Source: Gammaproteobacteria bacterium
GTDB lineage: Bacteria; Pseudomonadota; Gammaproteobacteria; Steroidobacterales; Steroidobacteraceae
NCBI GenBank assembly: GCA_028293725.1
Contig: JAQGOE010000048.1
Span: 26,923-90,922 of the forward strand
Direction: 5' to 3'
DNA length: 64,000 nucleotides
A program made the position numbers and the translations under genes. The notes beneath the pieces are model-generated. The model did no database searches, was not told the origin of the DNA, and saw only the letters and a list, made by a program, of their open reading frames with translations. Below, piece after piece: positions 55,163-64,000 of the stretch (its first letter is position 1; each line of letters starts with the position of its first letter).

Positions 55163-56358
55163 GTGCGGAGAGTGGAATCGCCGCGGGCATGGCGGCACCT
55201 GGGCCGCCATTATGGCTCCTCATGGAGCTGACCTACCGCTGTCCTTTGCACTGTGTGTTTTGCTACAACCCCACCGACTTCGCTACTACGGGACCGGAGT
55301 TGGCTACGCAGGACTGGATTCGGGTGTTGCATGAGGCGCGCGCTCTGGGGGCCGTGCAGCTCGGTCTTTCCGGCGGTGAGCCGCTGGCGCGGGATGACCT
55401 CGAGGTCATTGTCGCTGAAGCGCATTCACTCGGTTTTTACAGCAATCTCATCACGTCCGGGATCGGCATGACCGAGGCCCGTATCGCGGCTCTGAAGCAG
55501 GCGGGGCTCGATCACATCCAGCTCTCGTTCCAGGACAGCTCGCGGGAGATGAACGATTTTCTGAGCAGCACACGCACGTTCGAGCTCAAATCGAAGGTGG
55601 CGGCGCTGATCCGGAAATACGAGTACCCCATGGTGCTCAACTGCGTGCTGCATCGACTCAACATCGATCATGTCGAGGAGATACTCGAGCTCGCGGAGGG
55701 CATGGGCGCGGAGTATGTGGAGCTGGCGAACACGCAATACTACGGTTGGGCGTGGCTCAATCGCGCGCATCTGATGCCTACCCGGGAGCAGTTGCGCAAG
55801 GCCGAAGAGACCCTGGCGCGGTTCCGTGCGCGGCCCGGGATGAAGATGAAAATCTTTTTTGTCGTGCCCGATTATTTCGAGACCCGGCCGAAAGCCTGTA
55901 TGAATGGACTGGGGTCGGTGTTTCTGACAGTGACACCGGACGGGACCGCCCTGCCGTGTCACGCCGCGCGCATGTTGCCGGGGCTGACTTTTCCGAACGT
56001 GACTACCGATAGTGTCAAGAGCATCTGGCAGGACTCGGTGGCGTTCAATCATTTTCGCGGCACGGATTGGATGAAAGAGCCGTGTCGCAGCTGTCCGGAG
56101 AAAACACGCGATTTCGGTGGCTGCCGCTGTCAGGCCTATCTGCTGACGGGCGATGCGGCCAATGCCGATCCGGTGTGCGATCTCTCCCCGCATCACCATC
56201 TCGTGCAGGAGGCCGTAGCGGCGGCCGCGGGGCCGATATCGGGCAATGAACGGCAGGTTGCGGAAAAGTCACTGATTTTCCGCGACCACCGCATTTCGAT
56301 TCCGGTGGTGGTCGTCGGAGTGCGTACACCCGACGGGAACCGAGGCGCGGGCATATGA
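55159..56358 (+). CDS. pqqE: Radical SAM PqqA peptide cyclase PqqE
   Basis: The 399-residue protein is read from GTG 55159 ([18 protein letters not shown]). The radical SAM motif CPLHCVFC near residue 33 binds the [4Fe-4S] cluster and S-adenosylmethionine. GLSGGEPL is the SAM-binding loop. The C-terminal auxiliary-cluster cysteines lie in CMNGLG, PCHAARM, CRSCPE, GGCRCQAY and DPVCDL. It forms the Glu-Tyr carbon-carbon bond in PqqA with PqqD. A tail of about 35 residues after the conserved part is Arg/Val-rich. Confidence 0.94.
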   Translation: MSAESGIAAGMAAPGPPLWLLMELTYRCPLHCVFCYNPTDFATTGPELATQDWIRVLHEARALGAVQLGLSGGEPLARDDLEVIVAEAHSLGFYSNLITSGIGMTEARIAALKQAGLDHIQLSFQDSSREMNDFLSSTRTFELKSKVAALIRKYEYPMVLNCVLHRLNIDHVEEILELAEGMGAEYVELANTQYYGWAWLNRAHLMPTREQLRKAEETLARFRARPGMKMKIFFVVPDYFETRPKACMNGLGSVFLTVTPDGTALPCHAARMLPGLTFPNVTTDSVKSIWQDSVAFNHFRGTDWMKEPCRSCPEKTRDFGGCRCQAYLLTGDAANADPVCDLSPHHHLVQEAVAAAAGPISGNERQVAEKSLIFRDHRISIPVVVVGVRTPDGNRGAGI

Positions 56359-56400
56359 GTTGCTGCGTTAAGGTTTTCAGTTGCATGGCGGGTCGCGAGT

Positions 56401-57717
56401 GTGAAGCCGCGTCAGGAGTCACGACATCGCAGACGCGAGGCTGACTGCAGCGTTGAACGAGGCGCCCGCAGTGAGGAGGAGCGCGCGCTCGATCACAAGG
56501 TTGTGGATCCGCGCCGCCAGGCCAACAACCCGTTGCGCGAGAACCCGTCCGGCCGAGGCGCGGGCAGTGGGACTGCGCCTGGAAGCAGTGCGGGCGGCGT
56601 TGGCAATGGGACGCCGCATGGCGGGAGCGCGGGTAGCGTCGGCGGCGGGTTCGGGGGCGAGGGCGGCGATGTAGCTGACGTTGGTCCGGGCACGGCACGC
56701 ACGTGTCGCGATCCGGCCGTGAGGCGTGTGGCCAATGGCGCATCCGGTGGGGACCAGAAGCGCGAGCCGGAAGATGTTCACGGTCGCACCGCCGCCTACC
56801 CCAAGGAAATTCCCAAGGTGGGGTGGCGCGACATTGTCATGCGGGTTTGGCAGAACCTCGGCCGCGACAATACCTCGCTGGTCGCCGCGGGAATCGGCCT
56901 GAATGCGTTGTTGGCCGTATTTCCGGCGCTTGCGGTGCTCGTCTCCGTCTACGGCATGTTTGCTTACCCGGGGGACGTCGCGAGAGACCTGGGGCCTTTC
57001 CTGAGCATTCTGCCCGGCGACGCCTCAAAACTCCTCACGGACCAACTTCAAACTCTGACCACGCCGAAAAATCATACGCTCGGCTTCGGTGCGGTCGTCG
57101 CCACCATCGTCGCGCTCTGGAATTCGAGGCAGGGTATGTCGGCGCTCATGACAGCTACCAACATCGCCTATAACCAGCGGGAGCAGCGCGGGTTCTTCCG
57201 TCAGACTGCGCTTTCGATCGGATTCTCGCTCGGTGCGATGTTTATATTCCTGGTGATGCTGCTGGTTGGTGTCGCGGTGCCGTTGCTGCTGCAGGCGGCG
57301 CCGATCGGGCCGGGCGTCACGATGGCGGTGCTGATTTTCCGCTGGGTGTTGTTGTGGTCGTTTGCCGTGTTGGGGTTGTCGCTCGCTTACCGTTATGCAC
57401 CGGATCGGCAGCCGCCGAAGTGGCGTTGGGTTACCTGGGGCTCGGCGATAGCAGCCACCGTATGGATTCTCGGCAGCCTCGGATTCGCCGCCTACGTGCA
57501 GAATTTTGGCAGCTACGGTAAGACTTATGGCGCGCTCGGCGGCGTCATCGTGCTGCTGATGTGGTTCTACCTGATGGGATTTACCATAGTGCTGGGTGCC
57601 GAAATCAACGCGGAAATGGAACATCAGACGGCGGTGGATACTACGGAAGGGCCGCCCGCGCCGATGGGTGAGCGTGGCGCTTACGTGGCTGACACGCTTG
57701 GGCGTGTATCGAAGTAG
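56401..57717 (+). CDS. YihY/BrkB-family inner membrane protein (start uncertain)
   Basis: The 438-residue frame from GTG 56401 has a Gly/Ser/Arg-rich N-terminal part of about 130 residues and then the YihY core HGRTAAYPKEIPKVGWRDIV, with GLNALLAVFPALAVLVSVYG, TLGFGAVVATIVALWNSRQGMSALM and YGKTYGALGGVIVLLMWFY, five to six membrane segments. The GR.A..P.EIP..GW.D. wording marks the usual N-terminus, so the true start may be GTG 56719 or 56728. The function of the family is unsettled. Confidence 0.82.
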   Translation: MKPRQESRHRRREADCSVERGARSEEERALDHKVVDPRRQANNPLRENPSGRGAGSGTAPGSSAGGVGNGTPHGGSAGSVGGGFGGEGGDVADVGPGTARTCRDPAVRRVANGASGGDQKREPEDVHGRTAAYPKEIPKVGWRDIVMRVWQNLGRDNTSLVAAGIGLNALLAVFPALAVLVSVYGMFAYPGDVARDLGPFLSILPGDASKLLTDQLQTLTTPKNHTLGFGAVVATIVALWNSRQGMSALMTATNIAYNQREQRGFFRQTALSIGFSLGAMFIFLVMLLVGVAVPLLLQAAPIGPGVTMAVLIFRWVLLWSFAVLGLSLAYRYAPDRQPPKWRWVTWGSAIAATVWILGSLGFAAYVQNFGSYGKTYGALGGVIVLLMWFYLMGFTIVLGAEINAEMEHQTAVDTTEGPPAPMGERGAYVADTLGRVSK

Positions 57718-57882
57718 GCGAGCGTGAGTCGGAGGGCGCGCTGGAAGCCTTTTCGACCGGGTTGGAGCTGGAGATCTGGGGTTCGCGCCCATAGATCGGG
57801 CTGATGGGCTACAATCCGCGCCCTCAGCCTCTGCAGCCGGTCGGCCATCAGAGCCCCTGCCTGCCCCTTTCGAGGTACCTTC

Positions 57883-60030
57883 GTGAACGCAAATTCTGCC
57901 GCCGTGCCCACGGCCGCTTCTGAATCGTCGTCCCCGGCTTCCGGGTTCCGGGATCTGAACCTGGGTGCCGCAGTGCTCCAAGCGCTGGGGGACGTCGGTT
58001 ACGAGATGCCCACCCCCATCCAGGCCGCGACGATCCCGCCCCTGCTGGGTGGCGCCGATCTCCTGGGCCAGGCCCAGACAGGGACAGGCAAAACCGCCGC
58101 GTTCGCGCTGCCGGTGCTGTCGAAGATCGATCTCAGTCGGGCGCAGCTGCAGGCGATGGTGCTGGTGCCTACGCGCGAGCTGGCCATCCAGGTTGCCGAG
58201 GCGTTCCAGAGCTATGCGGCCCACATGAAGGGCTTCCACGTGCTGCCGATCTACGGCGGCCAGAGCTATACCCCGCAGCTCAAGGGTTTGAAGCGGGGCG
58301 CGCACGTGGTGGTCGGAACGCCAGGCCGGATCATGGATCACATGAAGCGCGGCACCCTGGATCTCAGCGGCTTGAGCTTCCTGGTGTTGGACGAAGCGGA
58401 CGAGATGTTGCAGATGGGGTTCGTCGACGACATCGAGTGGATCCTGGAACAGACTCCGCCGACCCGCCAGGTGGCGCTCTTTTCCGCCACCCTGCCGTCG
58501 CCGATCCGGCGCATAGCGCAGAAACACCTGAAAAAGCCGGTCGAGATCACGATCCAGAGCAAGACGACCACGGCGGCTAACATCCGGCAGCGTTATTGGC
58601 TCGTGAGCGGGTTGCATAAGCTCGATGCGTTGACGCGCATTCTCGAGGCCGAGACTTTCGACGGCATGCTGATTTTCGTGCGCACGAAGCTCGAGACAGT
58701 CGATCTGGCTGATCGGTTGCAGGCGCGTGGGTTCGATGCAGCTCCCCTCAACGGGGATATTCCGCAGCAACAGCGCGAGCGTACGGTCAACGCGCTCAAG
58801 GCGGGCAAGGTCGATATCGTGGTGGCAACTGATGTTGCCGCTCGCGGGTTGGATGTTGAGCGTATCTCACACGTCGTGAACTACGATGTACCGTACGACA
58901 GCGAATCGTATGTCCATCGCATCGGACGTACGGGTCGTGCGGGCCGTAAAGGCGAGGCGATCCTGTTTATCGCCCCGCGCGAACGTAACATGCTACGCGT
59001 CATCGAGCGCGCCACGCGCCAAACGATCGAGCAGATGAGCCTCCCGTCGATTGCAGACGTGAATGAACAGCGTGTCTCACGGTTCAAGCAGCGCATCACC
59101 GAAGCGGTGACGGCGGGTGAGGGTGCGGTTTTCAGAGAGCTCATTGAGCAGTTTGAGCGTGAGCAGAGCATCCCGGCGATCGATATTGCCGCGGCACTCG
59201 CGAGTCTTCTGCAGGGTGGCTCACCGTTGTTGTTGCCTGAGAGGCCCGAGAGGCAGGAAAGGTTTGAGGGCGGAGACCGCGGCGGCGAAGGCGGGGGCCG
59301 TCATGGACGTGGGGACTCGCGAGGCGACTCGCCACGTGGACGCGGAGATTCGCGCCCGGCTGCGCGTGGGGAAACCCGCGGAGATTCACGCGGACATACG
59401 CGGCAGGAGCCGCGTGGCGATAAACCTGCGTCGGAGCCGCGCAAGCACAGAGGGGCGACGGATCGCGGGGCAAGAGGTGAGCACCGCCCAGAAGGCGTTG
59501 CGGACCGCGGAGACGCAGGCGCAGCCCGTGGGGACAGTGGTGCCGCGCATCGTGCAGACGACACAGCGGTCCGTGGCGACAGTGGCGAGCACCGTGCGGA
59601 CAACGCTGCACCCGGTGGGGACAGCGGCGCACACCATGCGGATAACGCAGCGGGCCGTGGCGACAAGGGCACGCATGGTGGTGATGCACGTGCGCCGCGC
59701 CCGGACCGCCCGGATCGCGGTGGCCGCCACGAGGGCCCCTCTCGCAAGGCGCGCGGCGCGCCAGGCAACATCGCCTTCGAGACCTACCGTATCGAAGTCG
59801 GACACGCTCACGGTGTGAAGCCCGGAAATATTGTCGGCGCGATTGCGAATGAGGCGGGCCTCGAGGGGCGCCACATCGGGCACGTCGATATTCACGAGGA
59901 TCACAGCTTCGTCGATCTTCCCGAGGGCATGCCGAAAGAGATTTTCCGCAGCCTGAAGAAAGTGCGTGTTGTGGGTCGCGAGCTGCAGATTGTCCATGTG
60001 AAACCCGTTAAGGCTTCCGGACCAGAGTGA
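57883..60030 (+). CDS. deaD: DEAD-box ATP-dependent RNA helicase DeaD/CsdA-like
   Basis: The 715-residue protein is read from GTG 57883. The helicase core has the Q motif [26 protein letters not shown], motif I AQTGTGKT, motif [11 protein letters not shown], motif III SAT, and the C-terminal motifs [12 protein letters not shown] and HRIGRTGR. After about residue 450 there is a long RG/GD-rich region with four tandem 14-residue repeats (residues about 549-606), and then a DbpA/CsdA-like RNA-binding domain ([20 protein letters not shown]) at the end. It unwinds RNA in ribosome assembly and cold response. A TACAAT box at 57810-57815 suggests a 60-nt leader. Confidence 0.92.
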   Translation: MNANSAAVPTAASESSSPASGFRDLNLGAAVLQALGDVGYEMPTPIQAATIPPLLGGADLLGQAQTGTGKTAAFALPVLSKIDLSRAQLQAMVLVPTRELAIQVAEAFQSYAAHMKGFHVLPIYGGQSYTPQLKGLKRGAHVVVGTPGRIMDHMKRGTLDLSGLSFLVLDEADEMLQMGFVDDIEWILEQTPPTRQVALFSATLPSPIRRIAQKHLKKPVEITIQSKTTTAANIRQRYWLVSGLHKLDALTRILEAETFDGMLIFVRTKLETVDLADRLQARGFDAAPLNGDIPQQQRERTVNALKAGKVDIVVATDVAARGLDVERISHVVNYDVPYDSESYVHRIGRTGRAGRKGEAILFIAPRERNMLRVIERATRQTIEQMSLPSIADVNEQRVSRFKQRITEAVTAGEGAVFRELIEQFEREQSIPAIDIAAALASLLQGGSPLLLPERPERQERFEGGDRGGEGGGRHGRGDSRGDSPRGRGDSRPAARGETRGDSRGHTRQEPRGDKPASEPRKHRGATDRGARGEHRPEGVADRGDAGAARGDSGAAHRADDTAVRGDSGEHRADNAAPGGDSGAHHADNAAGRGDKGTHGGDARAPRPDRPDRGGRHEGPSRKARGAPGNIAFETYRIEVGHAHGVKPGNIVGAIANEAGLEGRHIGHVDIHEDHSFVDLPEGMPKEIFRSLKKVRVVGRELQIVHVKPVKASGPE
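59527..59703 (+). repeat. Tandem 42-bp repeats inside deaD
   Basis: Four in-frame units encode [43 protein letters not shown] and [14 protein letters not shown]; the first has an extra codon. They differ mostly by third-position changes and lie between the helicase core and the RNA-binding domain. They are low-complexity and probably vary in number between strains. Confidence 0.8.
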
Positions 60031-60031
60031 G

Positions 60032-60502
60032 ATGCAGATCTGGGTGGACGCCGATGCCTGCCCGGCAGTAATCAGGGACATCCTGTTCCGTGCCGCAGAG
60101 CGCACGGGTGTGCGTATGACCCTGGTCGCGAACAAGCCGCTGAGGTTACCGGTGGCGCCTAACCTGCGTTTTCTGCAGGTGCCGCAGGGCTTCGATGCCG
60201 CGGATAAGCGCATCGTGGAGTTGATGGAGGCGGACGACCTGGTCGTCACCGCCGACGTCCCGCTGGCGGCTGCTGCAATCGAGAAGGGCGGCATTGCGCT
60301 AAATCCGCGCGGTGAGCTCTACACGAAAGAGAACGTGCGCGAGCGCCTCTCGGTACGGAATTTTCTTGACGAGTTGCGTGGCGGTGGAGTGAACACGGGC
60401 GGCCCGCCAGCGCTGGGTCAACGAGAGCGGCAGTTGTTTGCGAACCAGTTGGATACCTGGCTGGCGAGGCGGGCGAAGAAAATTGGGGACGCGCAGGTTT
60501 AG
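60032..60502 (+). CDS. YaiI/YqxD family (DUF188) protein
   Basis: The 156-residue protein begins [26 protein letters not shown], the family signature, and has [31 protein letters not shown] in the middle. The PIN-like fold suggests a nuclease role, but the function of the family is not established. It starts one base after the deaD stop. Confidence 0.92.
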   Translation: MQIWVDADACPAVIRDILFRAAERTGVRMTLVANKPLRLPVAPNLRFLQVPQGFDAADKRIVELMEADDLVVTADVPLAAAAIEKGGIALNPRGELYTKENVRERLSVRNFLDELRGGGVNTGGPPALGQRERQLFANQLDTWLARRAKKIGDAQV

Positions 60503-60616
60503 GGATCGGGGTCGATGCGCGGGCTTATGCCGAGGCCCGGCGGTTCGACGGACGCAGACCGTAACCGGCTGCCGTGCAGACGCGACGCTTGCCGTCCTCG
60601 CTGCTGGAGTAAGTAC

Positions 60617-61147
60617 ATGGCCGTAAGACCCGTACTCAAAATGGGGACGCCTCTGCTCAAGCAGGTGGCGCTTCCGGTGACACGCTTCGATGCCGATCTG
60701 GCGGCGTTGGTTGCGGACATGGACGACACGATGCGCGCACTGAGTGGTGCCGGTATAGCGGCGCCGCAGATTGGTGTGAGCTTGCGCGTCGTTATCTTCG
60801 AGTTGCGCGAGAACCCGCGCTATCCGCATGTCTCACCCGTTCCATACACGGTGCTCGTGAACCCTGTGCTCACGCCACTGGGTAGTGAGGAAGACGAGGG
60901 GTGGGAAGGGTGTCTGTCTGTGCCCGGCCTGCGTGGGCTGGTACCGCGCGTGCGGCGTCTGCGCTATCAAGGTTTAGATCAACATGGCGTGGCGATCGAT
61001 CGCACAGTGGAAGGCTTCCACGCGCGCGTCGTGCAGCACGAGGTTGATCACCTGGATGGAATTCTGTTTCCGCAACGAGTGCGCGACATGCGCAACTTTG
61101 GGTTTGAAGACGCGCTCATCGGACAGATGACCGCGATGCCGGATTAA
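60617..61147 (+). CDS. def: Peptide deformylase
   Basis: The 176-residue protein from ATG 60617 has the three deformylase motifs GAGIAAPQIG, EGCLSVPG and HEVDHL with the Cys and two His metal ligands and catalytic Glu. It removes the formyl group from nascent N-terminal methionine. This is a second-type Def with longer spacing before motif 2. Upstream frame extension to 60515 lacks similarity. Confidence 0.93.
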   Translation: MAVRPVLKMGTPLLKQVALPVTRFDADLAALVADMDDTMRALSGAGIAAPQIGVSLRVVIFELRENPRYPHVSPVPYTVLVNPVLTPLGSEEDEGWEGCLSVPGLRGLVPRVRRLRYQGLDQHGVAIDRTVEGFHARVVQHEVDHLDGILFPQRVRDMRNFGFEDALIGQMTAMPD

Positions 61148-61210
61148 GCGGAAGGGAAGCGCGAGGTTAGACGCAAGGGATGTCGCGATGGCGACGATGC
61201 GGCCGCTGAC

Positions 61211-61753
61211 TCAGGGCGCCGGCTGCCTAAGGTTCGGGACGGTGCCGTTGGTCCGCACGTCGCGGGCCATGCGGATCGCGGGCTCGACGCCCTGGTAGTA
61301 CCCAGGCACGCGTCCCAACTCGCGGTAGCCGAGAGCGGAATAGAACGCGAACGCGGGCTCGTTCGTCGCACGCAGCTCAAGGCCAATAATAAACGTGCCC
61401 GCGGTGAAGGCCGTTTCCTCCAGCCATGTCATTAGGCGGCGGGCGAGTCCGCGACGACGATGCGCGGCATCAACGGCGAGGAGATTCAGGTGGGCCACGT
61501 CATCGGCGTAACGCATGATCGCGAAGCCGCCTACAACGTCGGCCGCTCTCGCAGTCAACACGATGCTCTCCGGATGACGGATGTGCCAGGTGATGCGCGA
61601 CGCGGACCATGCGGGCTTCAGCCCCGTCTCCACGTACTCGTGCGACATCGTCGCGAGACGTGCAGCATCGGCTGCACGCGCGGGTTCAAGAGTGTAGTCG
61701 TCTCGGTAGTCGTCCACGGCCCAAGCATACCGCGTCCTTTGCAATTCGCCCAT
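61211..61753 (-). CDS. GNAT-family acetyltransferase (RimI-like)
   Basis: The 180-residue protein has the acetyl-CoA-binding motif AHRRRGLARRLMTWLEETA near residue 97, preceded by NLLAVDA and followed by ELRATNEPAFAFYSALGYRELG, which is the RimI/RimJ arrangement. The substrate is unknown. It faces def and yebC as a single gene. Confidence 0.87.
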   Translation of the reverse strand: MGELQRTRYAWAVDDYRDDYTLEPARAADAARLATMSHEYVETGLKPAWSASRITWHIRHPESIVLTARAADVVGGFAIMRYADDVAHLNLLAVDAAHRRRGLARRLMTWLEETAFTAGTFIIGLELRATNEPAFAFYSALGYRELGRVPGYYQGVEPAIRMARDVRTNGTVPNLRQPAP

Positions 61754-61900
61754 TATCGTTGCTGGGTGGAGTCAGGATGTCGCGCGCGCGAGACACATTG
61801 ACGAGGAGGGCAACACTTACCAGGGCGCGGCCTCCGGTGTGGAAGTGCGGTGTTGAAGGCCAACACTGCGAAGCAGATCACACTCTTTGAAAGTGGCCAA

Positions 61901-62623
61901 TCAGGCGAGGGTATGAAATACCTTTTGGACGTCCTCGTCCTGCTCGAGCTTGTCGATGAGGGTGAGCACTTCCGTGGCCTGCTCTTCGGGTAGCTCGGTC
62001 GGGACCGTACAGATGTATTCGTGCTCCGCGGAAAGCGGCGCGATGCCGCGCGCTTCGAGGGCTTCCTGCAGTTTGCCGAAATCGGCGAAGGCGCAACGGA
62101 TGACGAGCTGCGGCTCGCCCTTCTCACCGGTGCTCTCGCCCATCTCCTCGAGGCCGTGATCTATGAGGAATAACTCGAGGTCGTCCTGGTCGATGCCCGC
62201 GGGATTCAGGCGGAACACACCCATCTTCTTGAAGAGAAAGCTGACACTGCCGTTCGTGGCGAGGTTGCCACCACCCTTGGTCATCGCGCTTCGAACCTGC
62301 GCGACCGTGCGTGTGGGGTTGTCAGTAGCGGTCTCTACCAGCAACGCGACGCCGTGCGGCGCGTAGCCTTCGTAGAGAACTTCCTGGTAGTTGGCCGCGT
62401 CCCTGCCGGAGGCGCGTTTGATGGCGGCGTCAACTTTGTCCTTCGGCATGTTCACGGCGCGTGCGTTCTGGATCACACGTCGTAGTATTGGGTTCGAGTG
62501 GGGGTCGGAGCCGCCGGATTTGACGGCCATGGTGATGTCCTTCGCGATCCGGGCGAATTGCTTCGCCATACGGTTCCAGCGCGCGAACATCGTGTGTTTT
62601 CTTACTTCGAATATACGTCCCAT
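61901..62623 (-). CDS. YebC/PmpR-type regulatory protein
   Basis: The 240-residue protein has the family opening [27 protein letters not shown] and [34 protein letters not shown], then the TATA-like [14 protein letters not shown] and [16 protein letters not shown]. YebC proteins help ribosomes through poly-proline stalls or act as regulators. It has an Arg-rich N-terminus and usual length. Confidence 0.92.
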   Translation of the reverse strand: MGRIFEVRKHTMFARWNRMAKQFARIAKDITMAVKSGGSDPHSNPILRRVIQNARAVNMPKDKVDAAIKRASGRDAANYQEVLYEGYAPHGVALLVETATDNPTRTVAQVRSAMTKGGGNLATNGSVSFLFKKMGVFRLNPAGIDQDDLELFLIDHGLEEMGESTGEKGEPQLVIRCAFADFGKLQEALEARGIAPLSAEHEYICTVPTELPEEQATEVLTLIDKLEQDEDVQKVFHTLA

Positions 62624-62731
62624 GCGCTAATGGTGCCCCAGCGGCGCTTGTGCCGTCCAGCGAGCGCCGGCGACGACCGCGCCGCTGCGTGATGGTTACT
62701 AGAGGTCGGCCAGTCACAGCCGGACAAACGA

Positions 62732-62755
62732 AGAGGGGCCCTTTCGGGCCCCTCT
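62732..62755 (-). terminator. Terminator of the desaturase gene
   Basis: A perfect 10-bp stem (AGAGGGGCCC with GGGCCCCTCT) and four-base loop lies 24 bp after the desaturase stop on the minus strand. The following bases (TCGTTTG) form a weak T-tract. Confidence 0.6.
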
Positions 62756-62778
62756 GGCGAACTCTAGCTCAGGGTGCG

Positions 62779-63930
62779 TTACGCCAATTGCGCGTGCAGC
62801 ACTCGCAGCCGCCGGCGCTGCATGTGCAGGCGGCGCTCGATCTCGCGGAGCTGTTCCTGGAAGCTCGTGTGCTCCCAGTGCTCGATCACCGCGCGAGCCT
62901 TTTCCTCGAGCCACTGCTCTTTCACCTTCGCCCACTCGGCGACGGCTGCGTGGAAAGTCTCGTACTCGTGCGCGATGCGCTGGCGTACCAGCTCGATTTG
63001 CGAGTGGCCGGCAGCGGGAATCTTTGCCAGCTTCTCCTGCGTACGCTTGAACTGCATAGCGAGCAGGGCGCGCTGAATCTGGAAGTCGGGAGTCCGCTTC
63101 AGGCGTCTCGTCAGTCCCACGAACTGCAGGCCCGCGATGAGCCACTTGGTGGGATCCCACTGCCACCAGCGCACGCCGTTGCGATAGTCGTGCGCAAAGA
63201 TGTGGTGATAGTTGTGGTAACCCTCGCCGTACGTGATGACCGCAAGAACGGGGTTATCGCGTGCCGAGTTTTCGTCCGTGTACGGACGGCTTCCCCACAT
63301 GTGCGCCAGGGAGTTGATGAAGAAGGTCACGTGGTGCGCCCAAACGAGCCGCAGTACGCCCGCGAGGAAGAACGTCCCCCACAGGTCGCCCACCGCCCAG
63401 CCCGCGGCGAGCGGGAAGCCAAAATTCGTGATCAGGGTCAGCGGAACGTAGAAGCGATGCTGGAATTGCAGCATCGGATCACGGCGCAGATCCGGGATGT
63501 TGGTGAAGTCCGGTATGCCGCTCGGGTACTCGCGCATCATCCAGCCGATGTGTGCGAACCAGAAGCCACGCTTGATGGAGTAAGGATCGCGGTCGTAGTC
63601 ATCGACCTCCAGGTGGTGCGTGCGGTGGTTGCTCGCCCAGCAGAACACGCTGTTCTGCAACGCCATGGTGCCGAACACCATATATAAGAGTCGCACCGAC
63701 CAGTGCGCGTCATAGGTCTTGTGAGCCCACAGGCGGTGGTAGCCCCCTGTGATGGCCATCCCATTCGCGCCCGTAAAAAGGATGAAGACAACCCAGGCGC
63801 CGATAGAGAATCCGTGGGTCAGTCCCCAATAGGGGACCAGCGTCACCGCAGCCAAAAAAGTCAATATAAACACCAGGGTAGGTGCCAGATTCAGCGGGGC
63901 TTGCGGCTCGACCGGGGTACTCTGTGACAT
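62779..63930 (-). CDS. Acyl-CoA delta-9 fatty acid desaturase
   Basis: The 383-residue membrane protein has four hydrophobic segments and the three histidine boxes HRLWAH, HRTHH and HNYHH (the last in YGEGYHNYHHIF) that bind the di-iron centre. Family motifs also include FCWASNHRTHHLEVDDYDRDPYS. The C-terminal 70 residues form a helical, charged tail not typical of all members. It introduces a double bond into saturated acyl chains in the membrane. Confidence 0.93.
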   Translation of the reverse strand: MSQSTPVEPQAPLNLAPTLVFILTFLAAVTLVPYWGLTHGFSIGAWVVFILFTGANGMAITGGYHRLWAHKTYDAHWSVRLLYMVFGTMALQNSVFCWASNHRTHHLEVDDYDRDPYSIKRGFWFAHIGWMMREYPSGIPDFTNIPDLRRDPMLQFQHRFYVPLTLITNFGFPLAAGWAVGDLWGTFFLAGVLRLVWAHHVTFFINSLAHMWGSRPYTDENSARDNPVLAVITYGEGYHNYHHIFAHDYRNGVRWWQWDPTKWLIAGLQFVGLTRRLKRTPDFQIQRALLAMQFKRTQEKLAKIPAAGHSQIELVRQRIAHEYETFHAAVAEWAKVKEQWLEEKARAVIEHWEHTSFQEQLREIERRLHMQRRRLRVLHAQLA

Positions 63931-64000
63931 GCTTCGCCTTGAGTGAAACGGATGCGCCCTTAACGTAGCACGTCCGCTGCGGGCTTGCGGGACTTGCGTC

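Noticed and set aside
56419..56781. 120-residue minus-strand frame at the start of the YihY gene
   Set aside because: It lacks a recognised family and a ribosome site, though it cannot be fully excluded because the plus-strand N-terminus there is also weak.
57681..57911. Minus-strand frame between the YihY and deaD genes
   Set aside because: It overlaps the ends of both genes and the likely deaD promoter and resembles nothing known.

Overview
The window reads as chromosomal DNA of a GC-rich gammaproteobacterium, most likely from the Xanthomonadales/Nevskiales/Steroidobacter side of the class. This placement is inferred from gene content: a Crp/Vfr-type regulator near coq7 and rplM-rpsI, the zapA-6S RNA-ygfA and ygfB-pepP-ubiH-ubiI arrangement known from E. 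coli, a type IV minor pilin operon with PilY1, and a pqqABCDE operon. Nearly all the sequence is dense, ordinary coding sequence. I see no prophage, insertion sequence, CRISPR array or integrase.

Layout. 1-3650: end of a cAMP-receptor-type regulator, coq7, ribosomal genes rplM-rpsI, tRNA-Gln with a terminator followed by degenerate tandem repeats, rpiA, and a compact unit encoding a 16-residue lysine-rich peptide. 3766-10476: an EVE-domain gene, ygfA, 6S RNA, zapA and a ZapB-like coiled coil on the minus strand, divergent from ygfB-pepP-ubiH-ubiI. 10487-12168: pterin dehydratase and ispG. 12295-17372: a tandem glycine riboswitch with terminator, then gcvT-gcvH-gcvPA-gcvPB-dgkA. 17387-26390: a two-domain trypsin-like/PDZ protease resembling eukaryotic Nma111/Deg7, DUF72, Sua5-type threonylcarbamoyl-AMP synthase, a PLP fold-III decarboxylase, small hydrolases and an FKBP isomerase. 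26606-31720: an ABC transporter/lipocalin-like cluster and a secreted peroxiredoxin. 31757-36268: the large helicase Lhr.

36541-52804: a decayed histidine-kinase fragment, a two-component pair, the minor pilin operon fimT-pilV-pilW-pilX-pilY1-pilE (PilY1 carries a lectin-like N-terminus), a receiver-kinase protein, a DUF3014/PH-like/lipoprotein trio, a SWIM zinc-finger protein, a MazG-like pyrophosphohydrolase, and a NarL-type two-component pair. 53027-56358: pqqA-pqqB-pqqC-pqqD-pqqE, divergent from that pair, with an inverted repeat in the shared control region. 56401-64000: a BrkB/YihY membrane protein, a DEAD-box RNA helicase with tandem 14-residue repeats, YaiI, peptide deformylase, a GNAT acetyltransferase, YebC and a fatty acid desaturase.

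Functional groups. Three ubiquinone ring hydroxylases (Coq7, UbiH, UbiI) lie in the first 11 kb. The glycine cleavage genes form a riboswitch-controlled operon. The pilin genes form a chain of stop/start overlaps. The PQQ genes form a translationally coupled operon without a PQQ-dependent dehydrogenase in the window. No wholly new system is evident. The most unusual items are the Nma111-like protease, the lysine peptide unit, the kinase remnant and the lectin-bearing PilY1.
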